This document shows, in pieces, positions 24,041 to 49,735 of a stretch of 64,000 bases of DNA; the first letter of the stretch is position 1; each line of letters opens with the position of its first letter. Below the pieces are notes generated by a model. It saw only the letters and a list, made by a program, of their open reading frames with translations. It ran no database searches and was not told the origin of the DNA. Made by a program: the position numbers and the translations under genes. The stretch is taken from positions 139,987,213 to 140,051,212 of the forward strand of contig NC_133174.1 of assembly GCF_040802235.1 (NCBI RefSeq), read 5' to 3'. This stretch comes from Manis javanica. Taxonomy: Eukaryota; Chordata; Mammalia; Pholidota; Manidae.

Positions 24041-24945
24041 TTTCCTGGGATAGGATCATCAAAGCTAATTGCTATAAAACCTAGAAACCACCTAGAGACT
24101 CAGACATCTGCCTACACACTAGTGGCATATGGGGAAAGGGCAAGGGTACAAACTTTCAAAGTCACGGTGTATTTACATTCCCAGGTGGGGGCAGGAGAAG
24201 CTGAGGAAGGGAACTGTTCAGACTGGGGGTGGGCCGGACTGCTGAGGGGCCCTGGGGTGCCATGGAGGCTGGGCCAGAGGCAGTGGGGAGGAGGTGTGCC
24301 CGCCCTGCAGTGACGGAGGCCACTTGGATGTTGTCTGGTGGGTACCAAAGGCAGCGTGTGTACGGAGCTCCTGAAAGCCAGCCATGGGGCGGGGCGGGCA
24401 TCAGGAGGAGGGGCACTGATGGAGAGTGATGCTGGCAGGTGGGGACTCTGGGCCCTCCAGATGGCCTCCTCTGCACCCGTGGCCAGCCTGCCCAGAGGGT
24501 GGGGACACTGAGTTCTGTCCGCAGTCCCAGCCAGGCTGGCCAAGTTGTGGCTGGAGGCGGAGGTACCAACCCTGGTCCTGAGGAGACCCTACAAGGCGGC
24601 GTCTGAGACCCCTCTGGGGCTATCCCCACCCCAGCCATGGCCTCTCTCTGCCCAAAGGCTGACAAGGTGGCACCTGATGTGCAGCTGATGTGCTCCCGAG
24701 CTAGAACAAAGCAGTGTGTGCCCAAGAAGGGGTGCAGCTGGGTTTTGGCAATAAAGTGGGGACCAGGTAGTCAGGAGGGGATTAGGGGCAGTTGAGTTCC
24801 TCTCCTCTGCCCCCAATTCAAGACTCCCTCGGACCCAGGGCCAGAGGGTGGGGCCATGGCCCGGTGGGAAGAGGGAAGGGCCTTTGACTCCCCTGTGGCC
24901 CAGCCCTGGGCTGTGTCCTGCCTGGCCTTGCCTGACTGGACCCCA

Positions 24946-37896
<12,951 letters not shown>

Positions 37897-37957
37897 CTTC
37901 CCGGCGGACGCAAAGGGGCTGGTGGGCGGTTTGGGGCGGGAGCCAGGGGTGTGGGCA
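37897..37957 (-). other. L1CAM: L1CAM 5'UTR part of exon 2
   Basis: Immediately before the ATG on the minus strand there is a short leader. It is preceded by a strong polypyrimidine tract and CCCAG, giving a likely acceptor at 37,958/37,957. A second AG closer to the ATG is possible, so the leader could be shorter. Confidence 0.5.
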
Positions 37958-40900
37958 CTGGGAGAGGAAAGGAGGGTAGGGAAGGGTCGGGAAAGAGAGA
38001 GAACGAAGGGACTTTAGTGACTAACATCTGGGAGAGCCCAGGACCCTGGCCCCGCCCCCAGCCCCGCCCCCGGCTGGCCAGCTCTCCCATCCCTCCCCCG
38101 TTCATTGGGAGGAGAAACCTGGACACGTGGCACAGGCTAGGCCTCCACCTTCCCTTTCATTCTCTTCCCACTTTTTGTGCCTTCTTCACCAGCTGCCTGT
38201 ATGGCACTAACTTGTTGCCCCAGTTAGCTCCCCTGGGCATGCCACAGGCCTCTCTGCATGTCATCTCCATGTGTGACTCAATGTGCCAGCCAGCAGGTTT
38301 CTGTGAGTATGAGTGTGGATGTGGATCTGCATGTAGTCAAATGAGTACATCAGTATTATGTGGTTGTGTGTGTATGTGCCGGAGCACACTTGTATCTTCT
38401 CTGGTGCACTCATCAGTGTGTGTCTGTGTGTGCCCGGGAGAATCAACACATGGATCTGCCAGCTGCATGCATGCAGAAGTGTGTGTGTGTCTTCTTGTGT
38501 GTCCATATCTGTGGGGGATGAGTTCTCGTGCCCACTATCTTTATGTGTGCACACAAGCATGTATGCATGCACTTGTACACAGAGCAGAAACCTTGTCGAA
38601 GTCATTGCTGTGGACTTCGGAGCTAACTGATCCCTGGCTGCTGTTCAGGCCTAAAAAGCTAGCAGAGGGTGGGGGGACTTGGGAAGTAGGGATAGGGAAG
38701 GGAAGAAAGGGACCCAAGTAGGAGACATTTCAAAGAACAGGTTAAGGAAAAGAAAAAAAGAAGGAAGAAGGAAACCTGCCCTTAAGAAGTAGCAGGAGGG
38801 AGGGAAGGAGAAAAGCACTTCTCTGCTGTCTCTGAGCCCCCCACCCCAGGGGATGGGGGACGAGAGGCAACTATGTCCTCCCCTCTTCCAGATGTTACAG
38901 GCCAGGGTCAGGGAAAGCTCTGGGACAGTATTTCTGACACCTCTAGAAAGCCTGGCAGGCCCAGCTTGACTCTTTTTCTGTCTTCAGGGTTCAACTGCTA
39001 CATGCGTCCACCTCAAGCCCAAGTGACACTGGCCATACCCACATTCCACCTGCACACAAGGAGCCCTGAAAACTGGGGGCCTAGGGGAGAGGGGCTTCTA
39101 GTCATGGATAGGGAAGCCCCCAAGAAGACAGACTGCTTGATTCCAAACAGGCGTGTGTGTGGAAAAGAGGCCAGTGGTGAAAATACAGAAGGGGCAAGAG
39201 CAGGTTGCTGGGCTCTTTCTGCCATCTTTCTGTGCCACCACAACAGTGCACAGGAATGTCCTGGCTAACACTCTCAAGAACACCAACAATGCCAAAAAGA
39301 AAGGCAAATGCCAGGTTCTTCTTATGGCATGCTCCAAAGTCATCATTTGGTTTCTAACATGATGATACAGCATGGTTACATTAGTGAATTTGAAACCAGA
39401 TGATCTCAGACCTGGAAAACTTGTGAACCTCACCAGCAGGTTAAACAAATGTGGAGTGATCAGCCCCAGATTTGAAACTCAAAGATCTACAAAAATGGCA
39501 GAATAACCTGTTCCCGTTGAGTCAGTTTGGTTTCATTGTCCTGACAGCCTCCGCTGCCTGATGGACCGTGAAGAAGCGAGAGAAAATCACACAGGAGGGG
39601 AAGTCCTGGGGTTCTTTTTCTAGGGACATAATACATACATGCAAAGAAATAAATAGGCAGACTGCTGGGAGACTGAGAGCTTGGAGGCTGGAGCCCAGGC
39701 CTGCATGCCCTCACCAAGTCCATACCAGACTTCCTCCCTGTGCCAACCAAAATCTTATCAAAGGAGGGCCCAAGCCTCTTTCAGAACACTGAACGGATGG
39801 GTAGGAAGGCCTAAGAATGCTCTGCTAAGGCATCTAGACCCTGTCAGAGGACAAGTAGGAACCACAAATTGGTTTTGTGTAAGGCAGACCCAAGAAGAGT
39901 GGGGAATGTGGCAGACCGCCTGAGGACTGGGGAAGGAGAATGGATGGTGGCAAACAGCAGTCAATTTGGAGCTCTTGGACTGAGGGAAATGGAGAAGCAC
40001 CAAGGTGGGTCACCATGGATGCGCTGAAAGTCAAGAGAATGGCTTGAAGGGTAGAAGTGGCAAATGGATGACCAATTCCCAACCCGCAAGAGCTGAGTTG
40101 GGGCCCACAAGGGAGAAGCAGCAGTGGGCCTGTTCTAAGCCCCGCTTTGCCCCACAAAGGCACTGCGAGCAGGGTGGGCCCCAGGTGGCCTTGGCCTCAA
40201 CTTCAAGGCCTGTAGGAAGCAGTAGGAGACGCAGATCAGAAGGCAGGTGATCAAACAGCAGCCTTGGGAGCTCTAAGTGCTCTGGTCTCAGGAGGGAGAG
40301 GGAGGGACATGAGCTGGCCAGGAAAAGCAGAAAAGCTCAAAGAAGGACCTTCCTGCGTGCAGGGAGGCAGAAGAGATGCAAGTGCTCTGAGCACTCCGCT
40401 TGGCTTGCTGGGATGACAGCTGCTGCTGTGCCAGCTCTTCCCCTTGTTCTCCAACACCAGGCTCCCAGAAAGGGTTTGGCGCATATACCCCAGGTGTATG
40501 TGCAGGGGAGACAGGATAACCTCAGCCCCCTGATCCTCACTCTCAGCCCCATCCCAGCACCCAACAGTGTAAAATCCAACGTCTTTTAGTCTCCTGGTAT
40601 TTGCCACCCAGCTTGCCTGCCACCTTCCCCACCTTCCTGGGCACTCAAGAAGGTTGAGAGGCCTGGCAGCTGGAAGGGGGCTCTGCTGCTGGGTCTCTGA
40701 TCTCACCATTCCTCAGGCAATCAAAACAAGCAGCTCCGGTTGTCAGCTTGGCAGGCCTCCCCACCTCCTTCAGTACCTCCAGGGGCGGTGGGGGGGTGTT
40801 CCGCAAGCTGGTGTACAGACGGAGCCAAGGCCATGCCTGTGAGGGTGGGGGCCGGCTGGGGAAGGCGGCAGGGTGACAGACGGGGCAAGACAGAGGCAGG

Positions 40901-42529
40901 GGGAAGCGAGGAGAGGCTGAGAAGTGGGGCTGAGGGAGGCAGGGCAGGGAACAGGAGACAAAGACAGACGCTGGACCACCACGGTAACCAAGATGGAGAA
41001 ATGGGGAACAGAGACCCAGGCGGCAGGGAAAGGAAGAGAAGAGAGCAGAGCAGTACAAAGGGTGAGAGCGCCACGGAGAGCGCTGATGAGAAATGGCCCA
41101 GAGCTGGGGGGAGGGAGCGCTGCGCGCCCGCTCGGCGCCCGCGCAGAGAGTAAGCCAGGGCGAGAGACAAAGCCCCCGACGCCAGACACCAGAGCCAGCC
41201 GGAGAGGAAGGTCTTTGGCTACTTGTGGCACTGGGGCAGGGGGACGGCCACAAAAGATAATGAATGAGCAGCCACTGCTGGGAGGCCCTCAGGGAGCAGG
41301 TGGGGACCCCTGCAGCGGGGAGGGAAAAGCGCCCAGAGGACCCCAGTGGATCCGTCCAAGGTTGCTGCCGGGAGGGGCCCACGCACCCACATGCACCACA
41401 TTGAGTGTCCTGTTGCTGCTGACTGGATCCCGCTGCCGTCCCACCCTCCCCTGGGCCCCACACACTGCACCTGCGCAGGCAGACAGGGCGTGGCAGGCAC
41501 CGAGGTGGCCGCACGCAGGCCCACGGGAGCCTGCGGGGAGAGGCTCAGTGGGACCCCAGAGGGAGCTCTACCCTTGTCCCACTGTGTCCCCTGGGGAGCC
41601 CTCTCCTCGGGCCTCCCTCCTCTGATTGGGGGTGGGGAGACTTGGAGGAGGGGCCGGGCTGAGACCTGGATCGCCTGCTCTCCTCCCTGGACACACACAC
41701 CACGGGAGCTCCAAGAGCCCTGCGTGTGCTCATTCCGCACAAGCCCGTCAGCCAGGGCCTTCCTGAGGGCTCTGCTTTTGCCGTTTAGTAAAAATGCACC
41801 TGCCCAAGGGAGGAGCAGCAATAGGGCCCTCTAGCCCCATGTCTGTTGACAATGGCAGTGCCCTGTGACCCGGCAGGCCTGAGCAGGGGCAGGGCAGGGG
41901 GCTCGGTGCCCCAGGGGTGTGAGCTGATCAGAGTGGGTGCCAGGTCCACATACCTGTGGGCCTGGGGGGAGTGCATGGGAGCACCCAGGCCTGGGCTGCC
42001 TCAGCAGGGCTGGTGGGAGCCTTTGAGCCAGTTGGTGTATATATGAGGGTGTGGGTGTCACCTACACCCCATGCACTGCGTTCCTTTCACTCTTCTCCTT
42101 GCCCTCCCCCCAGGCTGAGGCTGGCAGGTTTCCATGGAGATGGAGCCCAGCTCCCTCCACTGGCAAGTGAGAGGAAAGCTTGCCACGGCCTAATGGGTCA
42201 CCTAGATTATACGGAAAAGAGGCTGCTGGGTGGGAGTCCCCACAGGTACGCTCCGTGCTCCCCGCCTCTCCCCGCCCTAAAGAGACCCCTGCGAGTGTGC
42301 CCTCAACCCCCTCAAGGCTGCCATCTCCAAGGCAACAACAGCTCACCTGTGATGGATCTTTCTCCTTACAGGATGTGGAAGAGGTGAGACAAAGGCCAGC
42401 CCTTTACGGGAGAGCAGGAAGTGGGGTCACACGATCCCCAACCCTGCCAGGTTTCCTCCACCCCACCCACACCCTTATGTCACAGTCAGCTGCCCCGTTT
42501 TATCAGATAAATTCATGGATCGCACCTCC

Positions 42530-42660
42530 CATTTAATCCTTAAAATTACCCCCAGGGGGGAAGGAGGTGCTAACATTATCCCCATTTTACTGATGAGGAA
42601 ACTGAGCCCCTGAGCACTGGAACACTGTGTCCAAGGTCACAGAACTAGCGCGGAGGCTCC
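42530..42660 (+). repeat. MIR SINE in L1CAM intron 1
   Basis: It contains TGATGAGGAAACTGAG followed by CCAAGGTCACAGAACTAG, the conserved core of mammalian-wide MIR elements. It is the only ancient SINE I saw inside the gene span. Confidence 0.7.
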
Positions 42661-44366
42661 CACAGCTGCCAGAGATACCTGAGGAGTCAGGTCGCCTCTC
42701 GGGTACTTGAGCATCCCAGCATGTGTGCCTGCCTGCATTTCCAGGGGCCCGGCCTGCTGTCCTGCCCCCTGGGGAAGGGCTTATTTGCTAGGCAGATGGC
42801 AGGCAAATTCATGGGGCAGTGAGGAGAATTCGCGGAGGAGGCTACGTGGAAGTAGGATGTGACCCACACCACACCTTGGCACAGAGCAGGAACCATCCCA
42901 TTCCTCAGCCTTGGGCTTTACAGCCCCCGCCATCCAAGGACTCTGTCCAAGGTGAACTCCTGTCCCCATCACGCCTGGGGACTCCCCGGGTTTCTTGGTC
43001 CTCTTCCCTTCTATCGAGAATCTTGGGTCACTCTGACTTCTTTCTTGAAACCAAAGGCCACAGGGCCTCCTCACCAAGAGGTCTCACCTACCTAGAAGGC
43101 CCCGCTCTCCAGTCAGGGCTCAGGGACAGCACTGACTTCCTTCTTGTGCAGAAAAGGAAACTGCGACCCAGTGGAGCAGGCGCCAAGACTCCAGACTCCC
43201 AGGCCCCTGGAATGCCAGTGCCACAGCCAGGTTCCCCCAGCCTGAAAGCTCTGCTCCTGCGGCCCCTTTATCCTCCCTGCAGCTCTGGAAAGCAGGTTCA
43301 GAACAAGACCAGAGACCTGGCCTGAGAGATAAACCTGCTACTAGACGGGGCTCCAGGGGCCAGGCTAGAGAGGACGATGCACCTTCCGCTTCTCTGGGCT
43401 AGCAGGGCCTGCCTCCAGGCAGCAGGGCAGGCAGGCAGCGCAGGGAAGGCGCCAAGCAGAGGAGAGGGACCCCGTCTGCAGCAAGAGGAAACGGCCCCAT
43501 GCCTCAGAGCTTGCTTCTCAGACCCAGTCCTAGGACACCTGGCCCAAGGGCAGCAGGGAGTGCAGGGGACATCTGGAAAAGGCTCAGACATTGCCAGGCC
43601 CCTCTGGCTCCCTCGGGGCCCTCTGATTCCAGAGGGTTAAAGGACAGAGGGGCACAGGAAGCCTGAGGGGTGGACAATAGAGTCTCTGTCGCTCCCCAGG
43701 GCCTCGGCATTCCTAAGGCATGAAAGCAGGCTGCCAGGGGAGAAGCCAGAGGGTTACCATCCCCTCCCCCACCGTCACCCCTCACCCCCACAATGGGGAG
43801 CCCTATGTCATGCATTCAGTCATGCCAGCCTCCACAGCCCCTACCATCAGCCCCGCCCTTCCCAGCGCAGGCCCTGTGGAAGGCATCAGAGGGGACACAT
43901 GTGTGCACAGGAAGATTAGTTTGTGCACGCTCTCTCACGACCACACAGGTACACATGCGAATGCACACATGCAAATAGGAATACTGGAAGCTATGCACAC
44001 CCCCATAGCCCCAAAGCCACACCCCTGCAAACCTCCAGACCTGGCTGCCCTCTTCCAGTCTGCCTGCCTCTGCATGTTTTAGACTGGAGAGCCGAGGGGA
44101 GCGGCCCCTGGGGACTCACCCCTCCCTTCAAGCTCTACCACCAGACTGCCGTCTGGAAGGTCAGGTTCAGAAAGCCCCCTTGGCCGAGTGCACAGAGCCA
44201 TGCCACCACCCTCCTACACCAAGGGTGACCCGGCCCTCCCTGCTGGGTTTAGGGCCAGAGGCTGGCACGAGCTGCTGAGTGGCAGGACAGTGGCTTGGTG
44301 CTCTCTCCACAGCTTCAGGACCTGGAGAGAACATGGATGGCCAAGGCCAGCAGGCAAGACCCCAGT

Positions 44367-44379
44367 GGGGGGGGGGGGG
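44367..44379 (+). repeat. G13 homopolymer
   Basis: Thirteen G in a row in L1CAM intron 1 between AGT and CACT. Likely length-variable and prone to sequencing error. Confidence 0.8.
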
Positions 44380-47339
44380 CACTGGACAAAGAAAAGTATC
44401 TGGGAAGATGAGAAGTCCAGACCCTTCCCCTGCAGAGGGCCTCCCACCTCCCCCGACTCCACCCTCTCTCTGGCCACAGCCTTTAGGAAGCCATAAGGAT
44501 CCTATTGACATCTGGAGAGACGGCAAGCTGGCCTTAAACGTCCAGCCCCAGCCCTCTGACTGGTGGCCACCGGGCACTCCCTGTCCAGCCTCCAGGCCAG
44601 ACAAGGCCCCCATAAGAGGTCTGGGCCAACCCAAAGGAATGGAGCCCACTGGCCAGTGGCATGGGGCGGCAGAGCAGTCACCTCCATGCTGAGGCTCCGA
44701 GCTAGGGCAGGGACCAGAGAGAGCAGACAAAAGGGGGAGCAGAGAGATGGGGCCAGGGCCCCCACAGGGGGGGCTGGGGGAGGCAGAGGCAGGGACAGGG
44801 AAGCAGGCAGCGGTGTGGGGACGGGGCATGGAGAGGCAGGTGGCTGGTGAGGGAAGAGCGAGTGGGGGACAGGGCGAGGAGGAGAAGGGGGTGGCCAGGC
44901 CAGGCCGGGCCAAAGCAAACAGGAGGGAGAAAGGCTGGGGAGCAGGGTCTGTTGAGGGCCCATTCCAGGTGGCCCCCACCCAGGGAACTCACGCCAGCCT
45001 TCCTAACTGTAGGAGGAGGGGGCAAGGTGATGACAGCAGCCTGCCTCTGGTCTGAACCACAGGGCGGGGCAGGGGTCCTCAGAGGGGGGCCTGGTGGAGC
45101 AGGGCAGTTGGCTGGGATGGTCATCTTGGCTGAACTCTTCACAGGACCCCCACTCTACTCCATTCTTCCCCACTTCCTCGTCCCAGGGCTGTTTCAACCT
45201 TCTGCCCAAGGAGGAAGACCTGGGAGAGCTTCCATCATACCTTTGCCCTGGCTCTCATGGAGGCTGGCCTGGCACTGCGGGACTGGCATGGCCTGCTCTG
45301 CCAGGCCACATGTGCTCTCTGTCCAGAAGAGTACCCCAAGACACGTTTTTTCCAATTGCAGCCATTTAGAGTGGCACCAGGGACCATTTGTCTTGAAAGG
45401 GACCCTGAAGATGAATGAGTCTGCACCCTCATGTGATAGCCCAAAGGGCCAAGTCTCAAAGTGGGGAAGGGACTGAGGGTCCCCAGTCACTGAGCTGGGG
45501 AACCGCAGGCGTGGCACAGGGAGCTGCCTCCTCCACCCTCCACATGGTCTCATTCAAGTGCATGCCACGGAAGGCACCCACCCCAGTGACGGAAAGAAGC
45601 GGATGGAAGCACAGCCTAGGGGACCTTGCCCCCTGGAGTAGGCCTCAGAGAAGGCCCTTCCTCACTCTCTGCCTCCCTTTCCCTTTCAGATAATCACAAA
45701 GGAAAAAAGAAAATGAATCAGCACCCCCTGAGGACAAAGACAGTTTTGGTCCAGTTTGCTCCTGGCTTTTCCACGGGTAGTCTGGCCCAAGTGATTGCCT
45801 ACCCGCCATGGGCCACTGAGCTCCTGAGCAGGGAGGGGATCCTACCACCTCAGGGCGCTAGGTGGTCTGCAGGGGGCTGGGGCTGGGCACTGGGTATCAG
45901 CTTGTAGCAAACCAGGGAGACTGAGGCTGGGGTGTGCTGAACAGGTTTCTCTTGATCAGGTCATCAGGGTTCCTTAATTTCTTTTGTTCTTTTCTGTATA
46001 TCTCAAGTGTACCACAATAGGATAAGATGCACTACTTTGGGGATTACACACACAGAGAGACAGAAATAAGTACAGAGAGAATGAGAAAGACTAGGATGCT
46101 GCAAAGGTAAGTGGCCAGGAGCCGGGCATGGAGTCTCATGCCCAGCCCTGGCGGGAGGCTCACTATATACCCATAGACAGCCGGGAGCCCTGGAGCCTCA
46201 GGAGCCATGGTGCCTGCGCAGGTGCTGCATGGGCTCTGTGCCAGGTGAGAGGCCCACCGCCTGCAGCAAGGAGCTGCTCAGAGGCGAGGGGCCCGGGGCA
46301 GCCCCTGCCCCAGCCACCCCATGGGGACAAGAAAGATGGGGCTCTGCAGCAGCAGTTCCTGGGAGGAAGGGGTGCCCGGGTTGTTCACCACCAGGGCCAC
46401 GTGAGTCAGCAGAGATGGCACTGGGCTGCCCAGAAACCCCTGTCCTCTGGGTGGAGTTAACTGGAAGCAAGGCACCTGCTTGGAGTGGGGGTGCGCTGCC
46501 CCCACTCCTTGGGGCTGGCAGATGGCCCTGGGCCTGCCTCCCAGACACAGGCAGTGATGGGCGAGGCTCCAGATACTCTGTAGGGGCCAGCAGGTTGTAC
46601 TAGCTGGTTTTTGCAACCCCTGCCAACTAAGAAACCCCCAAATCTGGCCTAGGAAGCAGGGAACAAGAATTGCAGACACCCTGCACACACATCCAACCAA
46701 AGAGGCAGGAAGACTCAGCCGTGGGCAAAAGACCTGCAGTGGGCGGGGCCAGCGCCCTGAGCATCTTGCTCTCCAGACTCCCTGGCCCTAAGCCAATAAG
46801 ACCCTCTCTCCCTCACCCCTATCGGATGGACCCATACTCTACGCCATGCGCACAGCCACACGTGGGTGGGTGCCCAGGCCCACCTCACTCAGTGCACCCT
46901 TTCTCAGCCACAAGAGCCTGCACAAACCCAGGCTCCCTGTGCCTTGGGGGAGGCGACCCTGGTCCCGGTGTAGGCTTGGAGGGGGGTCCGGGGTGGCGTT
47001 TGGAAAGAAGAGAGAGAACAAAGCCCCCCACCCCTTGGGGCGGAAGGCCGGGCAGCGCCCAGCTGTTTCTTCCCCTCCCCCGCAGCCTAGCTCAACCCCC
47101 CCACCTCCTACCTCCAGCAAGCCGGCGGCCGGGTTTTCAGCCAAATAGGGCCCTCGACTGGGGAAAAGGGGGCAGGCACGCCCAGGGCCACACCCCAAGG
47201 CGGCGGACGGCCAGGTCACTCGGCCGCATGCCGGTCTCTTTCTCACACACGTAGGGAACGGCCAACTTCCACCCCCACCTGCCCGCAGCGACCCTGCCTG
47301 ACTCCTCACCAGGTCAGCATTTTGGGTGCCGCCCAGGTA

Positions 47340-48200
47340 CCCCTCACCTGTCAGGCTACTGCCCCCGGCCTCCTGCCTCCGCCCGCTCCCGTTCGCTGAG
47401 CTGGGAGCCGGTGCCTGGCCTGGGTGGGGCTCCGGCCGCCACTCCGGTGACCGCGGGTCTAGCCGGGCGGGCGGCGCTCCCCGCTCGCGCCCGCAGGCAG
47501 GGCTGGACCGGGGACGCGGGGCGTCGCGGTCGCGGCCGGGGCCAAGGGCAGGCCTGCCCGCCTTACCTGCGCTGCGGCCGCCGCTCCGCCTGCTAGCCCA
47601 GGCTCAGCGAGCGCCGGCCACGGACCCGCCGCCCAAGCGCGTCTGCGATGCCGATGCTGCTGCGGCGGCGGCGGGGCAGGGGCGGGGCGGGCGTGCGCGC
47701 AGGGGAGGGGGAGGGGAGCGCAGGGCAGGCGGGGTGAGAGGCAGTGAGATCACCTACCCGGCCGCCCGCCCCGCCCTGCCGCGCCCTCGCCCCTCGGCCC
47801 GGCCCAGCCGGCTGCCGAGCCCGGGACGGGCCGTGAAGCCCCGGCACCTCCCTCTTGGATCTCCTGGGACCCTCGCCGCCCGGTAGTCCCGGGCACCCGC
47901 GCTGCAGTGGAGGCTCGGGGCACGAATCGCGCTTTGGGGGTGCTCCCAGGGCGCGGGATCGGACGGTGGAGAGGAGTCTGGTGGGGAGCGAGATTCCGCC
48001 ACCCCCACATCCGACTCTCGAGGGACGCTGGCGAGCGACAGGCAGCACACGCGACGCGGTCCTGGCCGCGCCCTGTTCGTGGGGTGTTCGGACGTCCCCC
48101 ACCAAGGATCAGGATTCCTGACTCGCTGGGCTTTTCCCCGAGTCCACTCCCCTGCCGCGAATCCTAGGCGTCGGGTCCGGGAGGAATGCGCGGGCTTCGA
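47340..48200. promoter_or_regulatory. CpG island / probable L1CAM promoter
   Basis: The stretch is dense in CpG and GC, with GC-box-like GGGGCGGGG motifs around 47,675-47,690 and no evident TATA box. It covers the probable non-coding first exon, as expected of a TATA-less CpG promoter. CpG density continues upstream to about 48,200. Confidence 0.6.
47567..47720 (-). other. L1CAM: L1CAM probable non-coding exon 1 (5'UTR)
   Basis: Inside the CpG island the minus strand shows a good donor (GCAG then GTAAGG) at 47,567/47,566, after a GC-rich stretch without a usable L1CAM start. Human L1CAM has a non-coding first exon several kilobases upstream of the ATG exon, which fits. The 5' end at about 47,720 is a guess. 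Confidence 0.5.
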
Positions 48201-49255
48201 TCACAACCCACCAGGGACAAGCAGAGGGGCGCGGAGGTTTCGGAGATGGCGCCCCTTGAGCTGCCAGCCCAGATGCCCAGATCTTCCTCAGACTCCCTGC
48301 CAGCTTTCCTTGTCGTGGGGCTTTCTCCATCCCGACCTTTCTCTGCGGCCTCATTCTCCCCTCAGCCCTGGACTGGAAGCCTGGGGAATGCACTCCTCCC
48401 CAGAGCCCCCCACCCCGCCCGCCCAGGCTCCGGGCCGTGACCTCCGAGGCAAGACGGAGGGCGCTGGAATTCCGGAGTGAGCTGAGCAGGCCGCAGGGCA
48501 AGGAAGGCCTAGGGCCCAGATGGCAGATTGCAGCCCTGGTGCCCACGGTATTTTTATGGGCATGCCTGTTGCCCAACGAAGCGTTCCGGGGCCCTCAGCT
48601 CAGTCTCCTGAGACCCTCTACGCCGTGTGGGGGCCCACATGGGTGGGGCCCTGACATCCTGGCCTGCAGTCCCTACCCCATGAGACCATCCCCATGCCAG
48701 CTTCGGTTTTCTCTGGAAGGGGAGGCTTGGAGTGGCCCCACCTGCCCTCAGGGCTGGTCTGGATAGCAGTGTGTCTACGGTTCTTCAAAAGGAGCAGGGA
48801 AAAGACTAGGTCCCTGAATGCAGGTGAAGTCTGGAGAGAGAGGAGCCGAGGGGAGCCCCCACCCCCCAGGGCTTCCAGTGGCCATTCATTCTAGTTCCAG
48901 GAGCCCCAGAGCCGAAGTGCTGGTGGGCTCTTGTCCCACTGGGCCAGCCCTTTCAGCAGCAGGGAGGAGGCGGAGCCCAGGCACAAGGCCAGTCAGTGGG
49001 ACCCCAGCTGGGGGTGGAGGGTGGGCCTGGGTGCTCAAGAGGTGCTATTTCCCATGAGGCACTGAGGTGTGGTATGCCTCCTACCTACTCTGATCTGACC
49101 TGTGATAGTCCTGCCTCCGCTCATCCCCCTTCCTCCAGCCCCAACTCCCACAAATGCCTGTGCAGTGTAGAGCTTGATGCTGATCACTGTGACAATAATG
49201 GTAGCAATAAAGTAAGATGGGGCTAGAAGCCATTCGGGATGCTCCTGCTGAGGGC
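48201..49255. other. GC-rich upstream flank, no gene recognised
   Basis: Declining CpG content and no transposon. Short open frames on both strands lack homology that I recognise. It may hold distal promoter elements. Confidence 0.4.
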
Positions 49256-49259
49256 ATGA

Positions 49260-49480
49260 CGATGGGCTCAGTCTGCATTTATTATACTCTTACTCATTAC
49301 TCAGTACATGAAATAAATAGCATTGTTCTAGGCATTGTTGTAAGGACAGTTTGTGTATTACCACATTTATTTTGCACAGCAACCCAGGTTGGTCAATCAT
49401 TAGCTCATATTACAGATGAGGAAACTGAAGCCCAAAGAACTCAAGGAAGGTATCCAGGGAGCACAGCCAGGAAGTCTCCT
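49260..49480 (+). repeat. MIR SINE
   Basis: It contains ACAGATGAGGAAACTGAAGC plus flanking MIR-like sequence. Confidence 0.6.
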
Positions 49481-49735
49481 CCTCTTCATAGGCTCATTGT
49501 GCCCACATATGACCTTGTGCTGAAGTTTATTATCCTCATTCTCGAAGTGAAGAGCCCATGGCCCAGAGAGGCCGTCATGCAGCCAGGAGGTGCTGTGCCG
49601 AGCATCCCACCTGCATTCTGTTCACCCACTCCTCGGGCCATCAGTAGGAAGTAGGCATCGTTATTGTGCCCATTTCACAGATGAGGAAACTGAGGTTCAG
49701 ACACATCAAGTGACTTACCCAAGATCCCCCAGAAG

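Larger units (their letters stand above)
23860..24945 (-). other. L1CAM: L1CAM 3'UTR (approximate)
   Basis: Sequence downstream of the stop, GC-rich near the stop and free of recognisable transposons. About 1.1 kb brings it to AATAAA signals near 24,040 and 23,878, close to the usual length of the L1CAM 3'UTR. The exact cleavage point is not visible. Confidence 0.6.
37958..47566 (-). other. L1CAM intron 1 (long, repeat-poor)
   Basis: About 9.6 kb without a convincing exon. It holds TG-rich sequence (38,280-38,560), purine-rich tracts (about 38,690-38,800, 40,840-41,160 and 44,700-44,940), one MIR (42,530-42,660) and a run of 13 G at 44,367-44,379. The open frames here follow base composition rather than genes. 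Confidence 0.6.

Noticed and set aside
24749-24756. AATAAA on the plus strand in the 3'UTR of L1CAM
   Set aside because: Wrong strand for L1CAM and no plus-strand gene ends there.
40645-41821. Overlapping long open frames in L1CAM intron 1 on both strands
   Set aside because: GC-rich, low-complexity composition (Pro/Ser/Arg/Gly-rich products) and no recognisable domain.
47326-47886. 186-codon plus-strand frame across the CpG island
   Set aside because: Ala/Pro/Arg-rich product of CpG composition, opposite the inferred non-coding exon.
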